A stretch of DNA of 64,000 nt, taken from assembly GCA_021234155.1 (NCBI GenBank), contig JAJEKV010000141.1, positions 874,039 through 938,038 of the forward strand. The letters are read 5' to 3'. A model generated the notes under the pieces. It searched no databases. It saw only the letters and a program-made list of their open reading frames with translations, and had not been told where the DNA came from. This DNA comes from Isoetes taiwanensis (lineage: Eukaryota; Streptophyta; Lycopodiopsida; Isoetales; Isoetaceae). Each line of letters begins with the position of its first letter. Position 1 is the stretch's first letter. The translations under genes were made by a program, and so were the position numbers. Shown here in pieces: positions 10,978 through 21,445 of the stretch.

Positions 10978-11600
10978 AACTTGCCTGAATGCTGCCAACG
11001 GATGGAATCGTTTAGGTAATAGCCTCCCCCTTTTACATTACCATCAAGTAAAGTTTAGTGAGGATGCAATTTTTTTAGCATCCGATACAATACCCTTGAT
11101 GGTAATAAAAGAGCTAAATGGCACAAATAGTATAGTTTAGCCCTTTTGACATTCCTATATAGATGCAATTCTTTGCATCCTACTATATCTATAGTAGACT
11201 TGATCTCTTTACATTTAAAGATGTAGGCTCTTTCGTGCTCGGCTCCTCTTCTACACTGGACTCACAAAGTAGAGTAGCCTTCTATTCTTACCAATTCTCT
11301 ATTCTTGTAAGTCACAAGATATGTGTGCTATATATATTTTCAAACTTGCCTTTTGAACCAGGAACGCTGCCAACGGCAAGAATGGCTTAGCCCTTTTGTC
11401 ATTACCATAAGTCTACTAAATAGAATGCAATTTCTCTAGTAGACCCTATCTCATTACATTTAAAAGTGTAAGGCTCGTTCGTGCTCGCCTCCTCTACTAC
11501 TTTGTGAATTAGAGTGCATCTCAACTAGCCTTGTGTTCTCATTAATTCTTTGTTCTTGGAAGTCACGAGATGTGTGTGCTACCTACGTTTTATTGAATCC
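10978..11600. repeat. Diverged tandem repeat of about 250 bp, two to three copies
   Basis: Segments starting near 10978, 11131 and 11386 share ordered blocks: gctgccaacgg, tagccctttt, gatgcaatt, tagtagac, acatttaaa, gtgctcg, cctct, attcttg, aagtcac and gagatgtgtgtgct. ORFs called here follow the repeat and do not resemble a protein family. Confidence 0.7.
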
Positions 11601-11821
11601 CTCACGAAAATGCCTATTATTAAAACAAAGCTCTAGTGTAGATACAAAATCAAAAGCAATAGAGCAAACTGAATTCGCAAGCCAAGGGAATGGGACTTGT
11701 AACGCATTACTCAAATTAAAAGAAGACCTCGTTAGTTTTAAGAGATGACCCATTCGTACAGATGAAGGCAAACTCCTATATCAGAAATTTTAAAGCAAAT
11801 AAAATGAAGAAAGAACCTTGT

Positions 11822-12022
11822 TTACTCGAGGTTCTCATCCTCTGGATCCAAGTTAGTAATAGCTGAACCCTTCGGGAACCATTTAATGGTGGGAAAACCA
11901 GAAACCCCATACTCAGTGCAAAGATTTTTGTGTTCATCACAATCAACATGTAGAAGCAAAATCTCATTAGATAAAGCCGCATATAGGTCATTAGCAAGGA
12001 GAGATCTGGAAACCCCAACCAT
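11822..12022 (-). pseudogene. Protein disulfide isomerase (thioredoxin-fold) exon fragment
   Basis: The reading frame contains [19 protein letters not shown] followed by TIKWFPKGS. This is the segment after the CGHC active site in a thioredoxin domain of plant PDI-like proteins (ER oxidative folding). The CGHC half is not present nearby and the sequence diverges right after KGS, so this is a stranded exon or gene fragment. It lies 223 bp left of transposon element 1. Confidence 0.8.
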
Positions 12023-12567
12023 CTAGTTGGTGGCTTTTGAACATTTATATCTGAAGATTGGTTGTTTCTTCGACATCAATTTCTATCAAAAGTGCATAAA
12101 ATGCTTAGTCATTATGTGACATGCCACATCATCCAATAAAATGCCAGATCACCATGGTGAAATATATTTATTCTAAAAAAAGATGCAAACTTGGCTAGGC
12201 GAATTCTTCATTTTTCCACCCCTTTATGTCTTGCCACACCATCAGGGTGCAAAATCGGTACTGGGTAGCAGAAATCACCGTCCGGACGCCGCTTACAAGT
12301 GCTTAAAATCGGTGTGTTTTAAACACGACGTGCGTGATTGAAGTATTGACATGTAGGGTGCGCGCCCGTCAAATGACAGGCTGAGAGAATCATGAACATG
12401 TTTGGTGCCGGAAACATGAATGCCTGTAGCCCGCCATATTCCTGGATGGCGGGCTAACCCATCTTGAATTCAAGCAAAATGGAGGGACTAATTGTTTCCA
12501 AGAATTGCCTGAACCGAAATTCAACAATTTGCCCTCAACAATTCAGCAATACACAGAAATCCGATAG

Positions 12568-14762
12568 ATGAAACCCAATTCCTCTCCCCGCTCAATTTAC
12601 GAGCCATTGATGCAAAAGCAAGGAAGAGAGAGATCGAGGCAGAGATTATATGCAAAGAAGGTAGCAATGAAGAAGAATTCCCCTTCTAAAGATTCGCCTT
12701 CAAAGACGAATAAGAAATTGAGACTGAGTGACCGCAGAATAAGAGAAATTTCAGGAGAAATTTATGAAGTATTCAACCAAATCAGTACAAATGTTGATGA
12801 CAATGACAAAGGCCGCATCCTTGACAGTCTTCTTTGGAGGGCAAGGGGATTTACCAATTGCTTCTATAAAGAAATCTAAGCAGTTACTATGGCCGAGCAA
12901 ATGGTGAAGAATTTGAAGGAAACAATGCAAGAACATAAGTTTGAGAGGAATTATGACATGCTTCGGCAAGGAAGTCCACCCCGATAATGGCAAAGAAGCA
13001 GGTACAAATGGTGTCAAGCCATTGAATCAAGCGTATGGGCCAGATTGCTCAAAGATCCCCGAAAAACAATTTCAAATGCTTTTCAAAGAAGGGTGCAAGC
13101 TAACAAAGGGAAGGACCTTGGTCAATGTTCGAGGAGGAGGAAGGATGGATAGCATGTTAGATCACAATAGAGAAGCCATTATCAAGTTCCTCGACGAAAA
13201 TACAAGAGTTTCTCCATACAAGAAAGACGCGGAGGAAGTATGTATCGAGACAGAATAAAGATGGAACATCCAATTCACCTTCTTGAAGTCACCAAGTAAG
13301 TATTCATCCTATATTGTAGTGTTCATTATATGTAGCATTTATTTGGCATTCACACGATTTCCCCGGTAGCTTGCAATTCTACCTCGTGGTTTAGAGATGA
13401 GAATCCTCATATCAAAATTGCATTGCGACTTTTGAGAGGTTGAAACCTAGTTTTGTAAGGAGGATGCGTGAGAGGGCATACATGCCGCTGCATTTACCAC
13501 TTGAAATTTGAATACATCATGCAAGGATTGAACAGCCGAGAAAAATCGGGTGGAGTTCATGACAATTGCAACCGCCAATCGTGGAGATTTGTGGCCCTCG
13601 CCCGTAATGTGCAGCCAAGGAGCATACAATCAAGTGTACCAGTTGATTTATGGAGACAAGTGGTCTCAAGAAGAAAGGTGATGATGAGGAGTGGTTTGAT
13701 CATAACCGCTTGATGTTGGCGTGTAAAAAATGTGGGTTGGATAGAATTAGAAAATGTCCACAGTGAAATGGATGGCACGGGTTCAATGCTAGTTAATTGG
13801 AAGACATTTGAAAAGCAACCCGTGGACCCGTGACGAGAATTCGTGGATCCAAGAAAGGCTTTGAGGTACAAACCGTCTTGAGATTAGTACGTAAGACGTA
13901 AGTCCCAAAAGAATTTCAAGAGGAAGTGAAGAAGGTAATATCGATTTTGTTCCACACAATTACATAGCACATTGGCGTGCCAATCGGTTTAAAACAAGCA
14001 GTGTGTCATCATTTCCGGAAGATACAATTGTATCCGCGGCTGACTTTGCGTAAAATTACAAAGATCAAGATCCGCAATGAGCCCCTACCAATGACCGCAT
14101 ACGTACCAAGTTTCTATACTTGTTCACATAACATATAGGCATGACAAAAGTGCTGATATTCCTGTTCCCGCGCGCATTTAAGAAGACCGGCCCAAAGAAG
14201 AGAAAAAGAACGTAAGGTTGAGCGGATCGTGAATAGACTCAACAACGGTAGGAAGATCATAAAAGAGACTCACTTTTACATTTCATGATAAAGTGCATGA
14301 CTCATTATTTGTGGAACACCTCTGAGTAAGCATGTTGCATGGCTTAAGGAACAGAAATAGAGTATGAGAAGCATTGGTTTTGGAGTGATGGCTGCTCATC
14401 ACAATTCAAGTCGAAAACCTTTTTTTTTCTTAGGCGTACTTCACAATCAATGACAAGGAAATAGTGTGGAACTACTTTGCCACCGCTCATGGTAAAGGTG
14501 AACATGATGGTGCGTGTGCCGCAAAAAAGGTCTGCTAAGTAAGGAACAACTCAAACCCAATGGTGTGCAACCGAGGCATGCTAAAGATATTGTAAAATTT
14601 CGTGTACATATTTCAAGAGTCTACCCGGTCGATGAAACGATGAGATCAAAAGATATTTTTGGGAAATTGAACCCGCCGTTGTGGCAAACATGGAAGAATA
14701 TGAAATTGAAACACTCAAAGGCACAAAGAAGATTCAATCAGACGTACTGCCGCCAGGACTAG
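12568..14762 (+). pseudogene. Putative DDE-type transposase of element 1
   Basis: The N-terminal exon from 12568 is basic and helical (KLRLSDRRIREISGEIYEVF). A block at about 13070-13300 contains ENTRVSPYKK and RIKMEHPIHLLEVTK, ending at a GTAAGT donor. Next come CKKCGLDRIRKCP (13720-13765) and VNWKTFEKQ (13785-13815). The candidate catalytic triad is D in DFA-stop-NYKDQD (Asp 14042-14044; the expected E is TAA), D in WSDGCSSQFKSK (14387-14389), and E/D in HGKGEHDGACA (14500-14508). The same blocks, in the same order, occur at 50120-51760. I recall uncharacterised eukaryotic proteins with DFAENY, SDG and HGKG-DG motifs but know no named family. Multiple stops and frameshifts make this copy non-functional. 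Confidence 0.7.
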
Positions 14763-15789
14763 ACCAAACAGGCTTGCTCATAGATGCCCATCATGTTTCG
14801 CCGCTTTGCATGGATCATAATTGGGACTCCCCATCAATACGTAGATTTGGAAAAGTGGGAGGTAACCTGACTTAAAACCGTGGAGTTGAGAAGAAAAAGG
14901 AGACTCTTGAACAAGCCAATGAATGGATCGTAAATTTGGTAGAGGTAGGTGACAATTTTGCAAAAGGAATGCCGAGGTAGACAATTCAGAGGGTGTGGAC
15001 TTCACATCCTCAAGTGCATGTAACCCAAATGCACACTTGAAGATTCATACAAAGATGGATGGGGGCAAAAATTTGGAGTGCATGAGGTTATCTTAAGTGG
15101 ATTGTATTATCAATTCATGGGTAATTTCAAGTATATGTTGCTCACTAAACAACCCAAGCCTCCGCGTACAATGACCATGTGGTAAGATATCCTAAAATTG
15201 ATATGGAAAAATAGAAGGCACGACATGTACGCAATTTCACAGAGACCCATGAAAAAATTATGGCCGCCTCCCCAATAACAATGTAATTCTTTGACACTTA
15301 ACCAAATTGATGGCATTCTTTTCAAGTGATTTGTTGTTCCAAAGACCTAAGCACGTAAGCACACATTTGTATATATATTAATAATAGTGAGGATGCACAA
15401 GGGTGGTGTGCATGGACACGTACTTTGAAATGAAGATTGAATTGTTGTTTAAGAATGTACATTTGTGACATTGGAATAACATTCAATTATTTATTTTGAT
15501 ACCATCACTATCCCAACATTCTTGGCAAAATTATATTGTAAAGGCATTTCCTCGATGTGACATGTGTCAATTCCAATGGTCGTATCAATTATTTAAGCCC
15601 GGTTACTTAATTAATTGTTCTCGCGCTGTGGTGAGGTTTTTCAGATAATTGACGCCCCTAAGCATAGGATTTAAGCACTAGGCCCCTAATCATAGGATTT
15701 CAGCTCTTCTTACGCCCTCACGCTACCGCCTTTAAGCCGCGTAATCTGCTTCCAATTAGCCACGCCCGCTTATTTGCAATGGCCTCTCG

Positions 15790-16019
15790 ATGCAGCGGAA
15801 ACCAAGCACCGTAGAGTATGTGCTTAAACAAGTGCCGAAGATGCGATGTCGCCCGCTAATACAAGGGCCTACTTCTTCGAAATGGTTCAGCCTGATTCAA
15901 GAACGCATTAATCAAGATCGAGAGGAAGAAGAAGGTATTATCTTGTTTTGCATTTTTTTGTTTTGTTTTTCTTTCTAACATTCTTGTTTACGTAAGGGAG
16001 CAGAAGTGGGGCGGAAGTG

Positions 16020-16050
<31 letters not shown>

Positions 16051-16268
16051 TGGAAGAAGAAGAGGAATCTGAAGAAGAAGAAGAAGACAATTCTGAGGAG
16101 GACAATTCTGAGGAAGACAATTCTGAGGAGGAAGAGGAAGATGGAGAGGAAGAGGAAGAGGCGGATGAAGAAGAAGAAAACACCGCTGAGAGTTGTTATG
16201 AAGAGCCCACTAAGAGGCAGAGGAGGCAGGAATTGAGGACAATGTGTGGAGGAGCCGAAAGCCCTTGA
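15790..16268 (+). CDS. Small acidic protein, two exons, inside element 1
   Basis: Exon 1 (15790 to about 15934) encodes a basic 48-residue segment, MQRKPSTVEYVLKQVPK to INQDREEEE. A GT-AG intron (about 15935-15990, ending cgtaag) keeps the frame into exon 2, which encodes a run of glutamates with three DNSEE repeats, a DGEEEEEAD stretch and a basic tail TKRQRRQE, stopping at 16268. Total length is about 143 aa. Such Glu-rich regions occur in chromatin and nucleolar proteins, but composition alone does not assign a function. The two in-frame exons joined by consensus splice sites are the main reason to call it. It has no counterpart that I can see in element 2. Confidence 0.4.
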
Positions 16269-16412
16269 AGATACCCCCCAAGACACCCCCTTGAAGACAC
16301 CCCCCTGCTCAAAGACACCTCCTGCTCAAATACACCCCCGCTCAAATACACCCCCCAAGACCACCCCCTGATCAAAGACACCCCCCTGAACTGAAGACAC
16401 CTACCTGAAGGC
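16268..16412. repeat. C-rich minisatellite after the acidic ORF
   Basis: About eight imperfect units of 16-20 bp on the theme agacacccccctgctcaa follow the acidic ORF directly. Confidence 0.85.
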
Positions 16413-16582
16413 CTTTTTTGTAGAAAAATTTGTTAATATACAAAAATTTTTGTCTCTCACAACTTTCTCTATCTTTGTCTCATCTACTTCTTTTCAAAGA
16501 TCACATTTTGTTTTTTTCTATTGAGTAAAGAATGAATTCATTTGATGTTCTTACTTCTATTATCCATGCATGTGGCAAAACA

Positions 16583-16990
16583 TTGAATTCTTGTACAGTC
16601 CATATTCTCGCTTTGAATGTAACGTGCTGGTTCGCTCAAACACGAAAGCACTTTAATTAGTTTCAAAGAAGCTTGTGAGTAAGCACCGGAATGCAAGAGC
16701 ACACATGCAATAAACAAATATCCAGAAACAAGTATATAGCATAACAAGAAGCACGCAAACAAGATGTAACATATATGTTTTCATCTATGAAATGTTATTT
16801 TTGTCTATCTATCAAATTTATGAAGTTCGAATTCCTGTGCAGTCCATTCAGATTCTGCTTGAGTGTAACAGTGCTCTAGCTCTTTCATTAGTTTCAAACA
16901 CTAAGCACTTTAATCACTTTCAAGCCAGCGCTGAGTAAGCACCGAACACACGAAAGCACTTATGCAATAAAACAAAATACCTTTTAAACA
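16583..16990. repeat. Diverged tandem duplication of about 245 bp in element 1
   Basis: Blocks ttgaattcttgtacagtcca, cacgaaagcactttaa, gtgagtaagcaccgg and atgcaataaac at 16583-16720 reappear as gttcgaattcctgtgcagtc, actaagcactttaa, ctgagtaagcaccg and atgcaataaaac at 16826-16975. The motif aagcac is over-represented to about 17160. No gene is seen between 16413 and 17343. Confidence 0.65.
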
Positions 16991-17343
16991 GCTTATATGG
17001 CTTTAGCAATAAGCACTTGCACCTTACTACGCATGACAAGAAGCACATGATGACATTAAGCAACTACATAAAAGTATCCGCCATCGCAAGACAATAAGCA
17101 AGATTCCGCCATTAAGACTCAAACCATAGCACTTGCAGCAATTTTTTTTAAGCACTTGATAAGTTTTAAGCATCCCTTTCAACAAGATTGAAGTATATAG
17201 AAACAATATAGCAAAAACTTATAGACAAGTCTCGCATTGAACTACATAAACAATATAGCAATAACATTCTTAAATTAAGATAAAGATGGTACATGAAAAG
17301 TGTAGGATTCCTTGGCCTAAATAAATGACAAACAGACCAATAA

Positions 17344-18045
17344 TCATGGAGAATGACAAGCGTCATCACCATAAACCTTCTCCAATTCCTTCTTCACAAA
17401 CCTCGAATCGCAATCAAGTTTCCGTAAAGTCTTTCCAAGCATAGCTTCATAATCTTTCTATCTGTCTTAGGCCAAGGCTTGTATCTATGTGTATTCTTCA
17501 CCAAAGGACTTCATTTCTTCCTCGGCCTTGGCCTCAAGTAGATTTCTTCTATCTTTGGGGTGAGTACCGAAGCACTTCATCATGGACATCCATCTTGAAT
17601 GCGGTACCCGCAGAAAATTTCCGTGGACTAAGGTAAGACTTGTACAATGAATCATCAAGAAGCAAAGTCTTACCAATGAATCTTGGGTATGACTCATATA
17701 TTTTCCCAAGTGGTTTCATCATGACTGACAAATGTTTTGTTAGGGTGGTGAAAACCGGTTCCGCACACATTTTTCCCGGCCCCCATACAAATTAAATCAT
17801 CCCTCAACTGACATAGTACTTGCAAAGACATCTTCCACATTGGAGAGTTGCATTGATGACCATATACCAACACGACATTCGTAACAAAGTCTTCAAGAAG
17901 AACACTGCTTTCGGTCCGAATATCACTTTCTTTACGCTAGTGTATGTCATTGTCAATCCCGCTTCCAAGCGTATGTGTTCATTTGCACCAAATGTTTTAC
18001 CAACACACCATTTAAATCCAAGACAATGAGTTTATCTTTGGTGGC
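17344..18045 (-). pseudogene. FCP1-like (NIF/HAD-family) phosphatase relic in element 1
   Basis: Reading leftward, IVLDLNGVLVKH (near 18030) corresponds to the HAD motif I of FCP1/SCP phosphatases (DxDGxLV, here with N). It is followed by VGIWSSMQLSNVEDV, motif II and flank. After a short gap comes LGKIYESYPRFIGKTLLLDD with SLYKSYLSPRKF, motif III and the DDSPYK-like signature. The C-terminal KDYEAMLGKTLRKLD stretch ends at TGA 17346-17344. Homologues dephosphorylate phospho-serine/threonine, classically on the RNA polymerase II tail. One frameshift (near 17470) and stops in the N-terminal exon make it a pseudogene. It lies between the two main genes of element 1 and is missing from element 2, so it looks like captured cargo. 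Confidence 0.7.
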
Positions 18046-18399
18046 AAATCAATATTTAGTACGTTGGAACATCCCGAATACCTACACAACAGGAATTACT
18101 ACATGAATAAATAGATGAAGATGAAAATGAAAAATGGGTTGAATGTGGAAACCTTTCATCAACAGCCAGGATTCTCCGACCTAATGTAATGAACCGGTAA
18201 TCCTACAAAGAATGCAACAAAAGAAAATCAATAATATTCAATGTTTTAATCAACATTAAGTTGTGGACTTGCCCAACAATGCCCATACCCCTTTCCAGGG
18301 TTATTAATGGCGAAATCACTTGTTGAAGATCGTGCTCACCCGAACCTTGAGGGCCCGATTCGCATTTTCTTCGAAACACACTTCGATATTTGTGGTGTC

Positions 18400-20000
18400 A
18401 TGATTGAGACTCGCTTCGCCGATCTTTTGCATAGCTACTTCTTGTTCTCTTTCTTGTAGCCCGAACAACTACTTTGCTATCCTCCAGCTTACCCCTCTTT
18501 TTGTTCTTCCCCCTTTCCTTTCTGCAAATATTCAGCCAAGTTGCCCTCATCCCATGGAATTACTCCCTCAACTTCCTTAGGTGCTTCAAAGGTGTACAAT
18601 CGGTCTGTTTGTTTTTCCACAACCGGTGTTGTGTTTACAGCTTTCTTCTATAGCTTCTTGGACGCCTTCTTGGACTGGTGGTGGTGGTTCTGCTTTGCAA
18701 TCAAATCAGTCACAATTGATCCACTCCTATAGGACTTTGCGTGTGTTGTGCATCTTCAAATGGCACCATTGTCCTTCTTTGAACCCTCAACGGTGAGACC
18801 TCACTTGCGTGACGGATTAACACATCCTTTTTGGTGTACTATTTGAAGCACCCGCAACATGGCCAAAACCTAGCTCGTCAAATACACCCTCCGCACCTTT
18901 CCGTGGCAACCATGAATACATTGTCCTCCTCTCAACAATGAACAACAAGCTATATGATACTCATGTTGGCAATTCAAGGTGCTAAACTTAACCTCGTAGC
19001 TTTAGTGAATTCCGCACCACATGCCTAACATGTATAAAATGAATCTTCCACTAGCAACTTATCTCGTATAATAGTAGAGATGCTAAATGTTGCGTGAGTA
19101 TCCATTTTCAGCTTCCACAAATTGTTTATGTAGAAATGCAGAGTCTCGTTCTTCTTCGAGAACTTTTAACTCCTCCTCAAGTTTGAGTTTACGCTTGACC
19201 TGCCATTAACAGATGTAGGGTTCATTGCTTTTTGTACCTTGTTCCCGTGCCAAGTTTCCATCCGACGTACCGCTCCAAATCTTTAATTTCCCTCCAACTC
19301 ACATGTTGGATTAAGCTTGAACTCCTCCCCGTTTTGTAGCCAAATCATTTGTGGCTGTCTTAAACTGTTTTCAGCCTCTTCCAACATCATTTTCTTTCTA
19401 ATTCGGAGGCCTTCTCATTGCCTTTCAGCTCACTTCCTCTTGCTTCCGATTCTTTGTGATAAGTAAAACTGATTTTCCAATCTCCTGTGATCTTGATTCT
19501 CTAAGGTTTTATGTTTTCATCACATGCACTCGACCTCATTTGATCCAAATGCCACCTTTGGCTTTGCCTTCATTTCAGTTTTCCTAACATGTGCTACAAC
19601 ATCCTACTCTGTTTTTACTTGTCTATTGTTGTGGTATCTTTGACATTGCATCAAAGAATGCAGCCCGTTACTTTTACTTTGTGTTCCTCGGTGCAAGTAT
19701 TGATCTAGTGCAATTTTTTCAAACGCAAAAAAGCAAGGGCCGTTGCTTTCTTTACTTCTTTGTTGTGACAATTCTTGTAGATTTTTCTACAGAGTGTTTC
19801 CAACTTCTCTTGAAGATGCTCCTTTGCACAAGCTGCCATTTTATCTTTCCCTTTGTTCAACTTCTTTGTCCAAACAAATCCCAATCTCGATCCGCGACAT
19901 TATTTTCCAACCAAGCTTCTTCCTCGTGGGGCTTCACCCCCGAATTACCGTAATGCCTCGATGGTGTGAAAATCATCCGCGCTCCATGCCTCCATCGTCA
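18400..20000 (-). pseudogene. RING-like zinc-finger protein of element 1 (second gene)
   Basis: Around 19050-18890 the minus strand encodes a degraded C-x-ACGAEF pair, then LNCQHEYHIACCSLL and a QCIHGCHGK tail: a C-x2-C ... C-x-H-x2-H-x3-C ... C-x3-C pattern of a RING-like domain. Downstream (18580-18400) a PKEVEGVIPWDEGNLAEYL stretch and a strongly basic KGKNKKRGKL / ATRKRTRSS tail end near 18400. Upstream (19990-19200) are charged helical segments such as EKLETLCRKIYKN and KEVKKATALAFLRLKK, suggesting coiled coil. The minus-strand gene of element 2 has the same layout. Its role (DNA binding, or a ubiquitin-ligase-like partner of the transposase) is unknown. Confidence 0.55.
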
Positions 20001-20147
20001 ACAGTGAAACACTGATCTGAGTTTTCGCGCCCAGGGGAAAAGGAGGGAGAAGGGCGTGACGGGCTTCGACGTCCGCGAGTTTCAGCACTTAAAGTGCTTA
20101 AACGCTTCGCCAAAAGTTGTACCCCACTAGCGATTTTACACCCATCA

Positions 20148-20281
20148 CTCATCTTTTGGCACTCAGATTCAGACACAAATTCCTCCTCTTCACCCGCTAT
20201 TATATAATAACATTATGCCTTCTCGCCATGCTCTGCCATGTTACAAACTCCCATAATTTATGCAAATAATTTGGGCTGATT
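20148..20281. other. Spacer between element 1 and a CACTA terminus
   Basis: Nothing recognised. Confidence 0.4.
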
Positions 20282-20470
20282 CACTACTACAAAATGAACA
20301 ATTTGCGACGTCATTAGCGATGTCCTAGCAATATATCAACAACGTCAGACGTTGCATGCACACGCCTTAGGAACGTTTCTCCCACGTCGCAAATGACATC
20401 GCTAAAACTACGAATTGGTTTTGCTAGCGAAGTCAAAGTCGACATGACACGGGGACCAGGTTTCGTGGCA
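20282..20470 (+). mobile_element. CACTA (EnSpm-type) transposon terminus
   Basis: CACTACTACAAAATG at 20282 is the classic terminus of plant CACTA elements. It is followed by sub-terminal motifs in both orientations: gcgacgtcattagcgatgtc and its inverse acgtcgcaaatgacatcgct at about 20392. No partner ending ...GTAGTG was found to the right, so only one end, or a truncated element, is present. Confidence 0.6.
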
Positions 20471-20554
20471 GAAGACTAGCCCTTAGGCAAAAATTGCCAA
20501 AGGAGCTCAAGTCCAACACAGTTGTAGTCAATTGGCCTAGGTGATGCCAGCAAA

Positions 20555-21072
20555 TACTGCTTGGTGAAGTGCGTGTGTTTCCTTCTTTGGAAAAACAGAC
20601 TGTGTAACTTGGCCTCTAAGGTTATTTTGATATTTTGGACGATATGGCAAAGCTGAATTGCCATATTGGAGTCCTCATCCTGTCTAAACGACAAAATAGC
20701 TGGGTTTCTACCTGGTACCCCATGTTGGGGTTGTTATGTTTAGTCCTTCATGATCAACTAAATTCTTCACTATGGCAATGCAGCTTTGACTATTCGCCAA
20801 AGGGTCAACTTGTAGACAATTTAATTCATTTCACACCACCTTAATCAAGCACTCTCCTTAGCAACTAAAGAAGATGCAGCATGTTCAGCTTCAACTGAAT
20901 ACATGGCTATGGCACTTGCTTTTTACTTCTCCATGTAATTGCCCTTCTTACATGTAACTTGGCCCCTAAGGCAATTCCAGTGTTCTGGATGACATGCGAA
21001 GTCAAATCACCTTTTGAAGTCCTCATCCTGCCTAAACGTCAAAACAGTTGGGTCTCTGCCCAGTTCCTATAG
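20555..21072. repeat. Duplicated segment of about 160 bp, copies about 370 bp apart
   Basis: gtaacttggcctctaagg, gtcctcatcctgtctaaacg and ctgggtttct at 20595-20720 recur as gtaacttggcccctaagg, gtcctcatcctgcctaaacg and ttgggtctct at 20955-21060. Between them (about 20870-20920) a short LATKEDAACSASTEYMAMALA reading resembles Copia RNase H but is isolated. Confidence 0.6.
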
Positions 21073-21295
21073 GATGTTTTGCGATTTGATAAGTTTTCCT
21101 GGACTGATCGTGGATTTTTCTGAACATGATTGTTCATGAAACAAAGATCCAACAATGGAATAGGAGAATTGAGCTCCCTGGGGGAGGGGGAGGGGGGAGA
21201 TATTTTGCCACAAGGGTTTCAGTATCCCATTAATAGCATATATATACACGTACCATACATTTGTTTCGAGTTAGTGAAGCAAGACTACAAGACTC

Positions 21296-21445
21296 AAAAT
21301 GGCAGGACCTTAAACCGCCACACCCAACATCACGGGTTCAAACCTGGCCAATATTGGTCTAGTAATGGGGACCTTAAAAATCCATTGCCCCGAGGTCATG
21401 GGTTCAAATATGACCAACGGGTCCTGTGGTAGAGACCTTAAACCT
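21296..21445 (+). repeat. Tandem units carrying tRNA B-box-like motifs
   Basis: Two to three units of about 58 bp share gaccttaaa, a gggttcaaa block and (t/g)gacc. cgggttcaaacc at 21332 matches a pol III B box. No A box at tRNA spacing and no cloverleaf was found, so no tRNA gene is called. Confidence 0.45.

Larger units (their letters stand above)
12241..20147. mobile_element. Element 1: 7.9-kb TIR transposon with 4-bp target duplication
   Basis: The element is 12245-20143, flanked by ATCA at 12241-12244 and 20144-20147. Its ends are imperfect inverted repeats: left GGGTGCAAAATCGGTACTGG, right (reverse complement) GGGTGTAAAATCGCTAGTGG. Inside are a plus-strand DDE-like gene (12568-14530), an acidic ORF (15790-16268), a minus-strand FCP1-like phosphatase relic (17344-18045) and a minus-strand RING-like zinc-finger gene (18400-20000). 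The two outer genes have homologues in the same order and orientation in element 2 (48809-55523), which has the same terminal hexamer and the same target-duplication length. All genes are damaged. Confidence 0.75.

Noticed and set aside
15938-16286. Ser-rich and Phe-rich minus-strand ORFs over the acidic stretch
   Set aside because: Complement shadows of the GAA/GAG-rich plus-strand exon.
18541-18796. Plus-strand ORFs in element 1
   Set aside because: Shadows of the minus-strand zinc-finger gene.
20870-20925. Copia RNase H-like STEYMAMALA
   Set aside because: Too short and isolated; no neighbouring pol motifs.
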